A DNA stretch of 6,588 nucleotides, from assembly GCA_035541215.1 (NCBI GenBank), contig DATKNV010000203.1:1-6588 (forward strand). Reading direction: 5' to 3'. Positions within the stretch are counted from its first letter, which is position 1; each line of letters opens with the position of its first letter. Below, piece after piece: positions 5,890 to 6,588 of this stretch. The stretch is from DASZHJ01 sp035541215. GTDB lineage: Bacteria; Pseudomonadota; Alphaproteobacteria; ATCC43930; CGMCC-115725. A program made the translations under genes and the position numbers. Under the pieces are notes generated by a model. It did no database searches. It had not been told where the DNA came from and was given only the letters and a program-made list of their open reading frames with translations.

Positions 5890-6078
5890 ATGCAGCCATT
5901 CGAGACCATCTATGTGGAGAGCGATACCGTTGCCTGCAACGGCGGCGGCGGCGCGCTCGGTCATCCCAAGGTTTATCTGAACCTCGGGCCGGAGGGGAAG
6001 ATCGAGTGCCCCTACTGCTCGCGCCTCTTCATCCACGTCTCCAAGCGCGGCGAGGCCAAGGCCGCGCGCGCCTCTTGA
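5890..6078 (+). CDS. CHCC zinc-finger domain protein (zf-CHCC, NDUFS6-like)
   Basis: A 62-residue protein that is almost entirely one zf-CHCC domain. The zinc ligands are C16 in VACNGGGGALGHP, H25 in GHP, and C40 and C43 in CPYCSRLF. The pattern C-x8-H-x14-C-x2-C with KVYLNLG between is that of the family that includes the mitochondrial complex I subunit NDUFS6 and its alphaproteobacterial relatives. In bacteria the role of the stand-alone protein is less certain; a link to respiratory complex I assembly is family knowledge and is not shown by this context. The ATG at 5890 matches where the conserved domain starts; the ribosome binding site is weak (AAGG at 5884-5887, very close). Its stop codon overlaps the TTG start of polA, so the two are probably cotranscribed and coupled. 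Cysteine-rich and cytosolic, with no signal peptide. Confidence 0.9.
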   Translation: MQPFETIYVESDTVACNGGGGALGHPKVYLNLGPEGKIECPYCSRLFIHVSKRGEAKAARAS

Positions 6079-6588
6079 AGAAGCCGCGCCACGTCTATCT
6101 GATCGACGGCTCGGGGTTCATCTTCCGCGCCTATCACGCCCTGCCGCCGCTCACCACCAGCGGCGGGGTGCCCACGGGCGCGGTGGCCGGGTTCGTGCAA
6201 ATGGTAGCCCGCCTGCTCGATGAAACCGAGGCCTCCCATGTGGCGGTGATCCTTGATGCCGGGCGGCACACCTTCCGCAACGAGATTTACCCGGCCTACA
6301 AGGCCCACCGCCCGCCCGCGCCGGAAGACCTGATTCCGCAGTTCCCGCTGGTGCGCGAGGCGGTGCGGGCCATGAACGTGGCCTGCATCGAACAGGATGG
6401 CTTCGAGGCCGACGATCTAATCGCCACCTATGCCCGCCTGGGCGTGGAGGCCGGGTTCGAGGTGACGGTGGTGTCCTCCGACAAGGACCTGATGCAACTG
6501 GTCGGCCCCGGCGTCAGCCTGTGGGATCCGCTCAAGAACAAGCCCATCGGCGCCGCCGAGGTGATGGAGAAGTTCGGCGTCGCGCCCG
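6075..6588 (+). CDS. polA: DNA polymerase I, N-terminal 5'-3' exonuclease domain (partial)
   Basis: The first 171 residues of DNA polymerase I, which fills gaps and removes RNA primers in replication and repair; the gene runs off the window end. The 5'-nuclease domain is unmistakable: YLIDGSGFIFRAYHALPP (8-25) with metal ligand D11; ILDAGRHTFRNEIYPAYKAHRP (59-80) with D61; FEADDLIATYA (110-120) with E111, D113 and D114; and SSDKDLMQLV (134-143) with D136 and D138. All metal-binding acids seen in Taq and E. coli enzymes up to this point are present. The start is inferred as TTG at 6075, since the conserved domain begins within eight residues and the first in-frame ATG would remove it. TTG shares TTGA with the stop of the zinc-finger gene. 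Leucine codon choice differs from the leftmost gene: 9 of 14 are CTG here. Confidence 0.95.
   Translation, partial: MKKPRHVYLIDGSGFIFRAYHALPPLTTSGGVPTGAVAGFVQMVARLLDETEASHVAVILDAGRHTFRNEIYPAYKAHRPPAPEDLIPQFPLVREAVRAMNVACIEQDGFEADDLIATYARLGVEAGFEVTVVSSDKDLMQLVGPGVSLWDPLKNKPIGAAEVMEKFGVAP

Noticed and set aside
3762..5980. Two long plus-strand open frames opposite the hydrolase and ABC ATPase genes
   Set aside because: Arginine- and glutamate-rich shadow products; the minus strand holds the full catalytic set of a hydrolase and an ABC ATPase.

Overview
The window is very GC-rich and densely coded on both strands, and it reads as ordinary chromosomal DNA. The protein families suggest an Alphaproteobacterium, probably of the Rhodospirillales type. 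They are a complex-I-type CHCC zinc-finger protein beside polA, a bacterial SPINDLY/OGT-like glycosyltransferase, and a perfect FNR/FixK-type anaerobox. This placement is an inference from gene content. There is no phage, insertion sequence, CRISPR array, tRNA or rRNA, and no gene-free stretch longer than about 130 bases.

Layout from left to right: (1) a RidA/YjgF-family protein on + (86-547); (2) a family-4-type glycosyltransferase on - (554-1663), convergent with ridA, with a GC-rich hairpin spanning both stop codons; (3) a 128-base divergent promoter region; (4) a TPR protein with a GT41 (SPINDLY/O-GlcNAc-transferase-like) catalytic half on + (1792-3639); (5) a 31-residue single-pass membrane protein on - (3643-3738) with a strong ribosome binding site and the perfect palindrome TTGATCTAGATCAA upstream; (6) a lipoprotein alpha/beta hydrolase (3822-4829) and an ABC-2-type transporter ATPase (4826-5815), both on - and joined by an ATGA overlap, with the ATPase first; (7) a 74-base divergent region; (8) a CHCC zinc-finger protein (5890-6078) and the start of polA (6075 to the window edge) on +, joined by a TTGA overlap.

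Three functional groups can be inferred. The two divergent glycosyltransferases may serve glycan assembly or protein glycosylation. The ABC ATPase and the lipoprotein hydrolase form one translationally coupled unit, but no ABC-2 permease gene is in view. The zinc-finger gene and polA form a second coupled unit. The tiny membrane protein looks individually controlled by oxygen through an FNR/FixK-family regulator, and it is the least ordinary item here. I did not find a clearly new multi-gene system. The best leads are the anaerobox-linked small protein, the absent catalytic-type histidine in the GT41 enzyme, and the ATPase-hydrolase pair.
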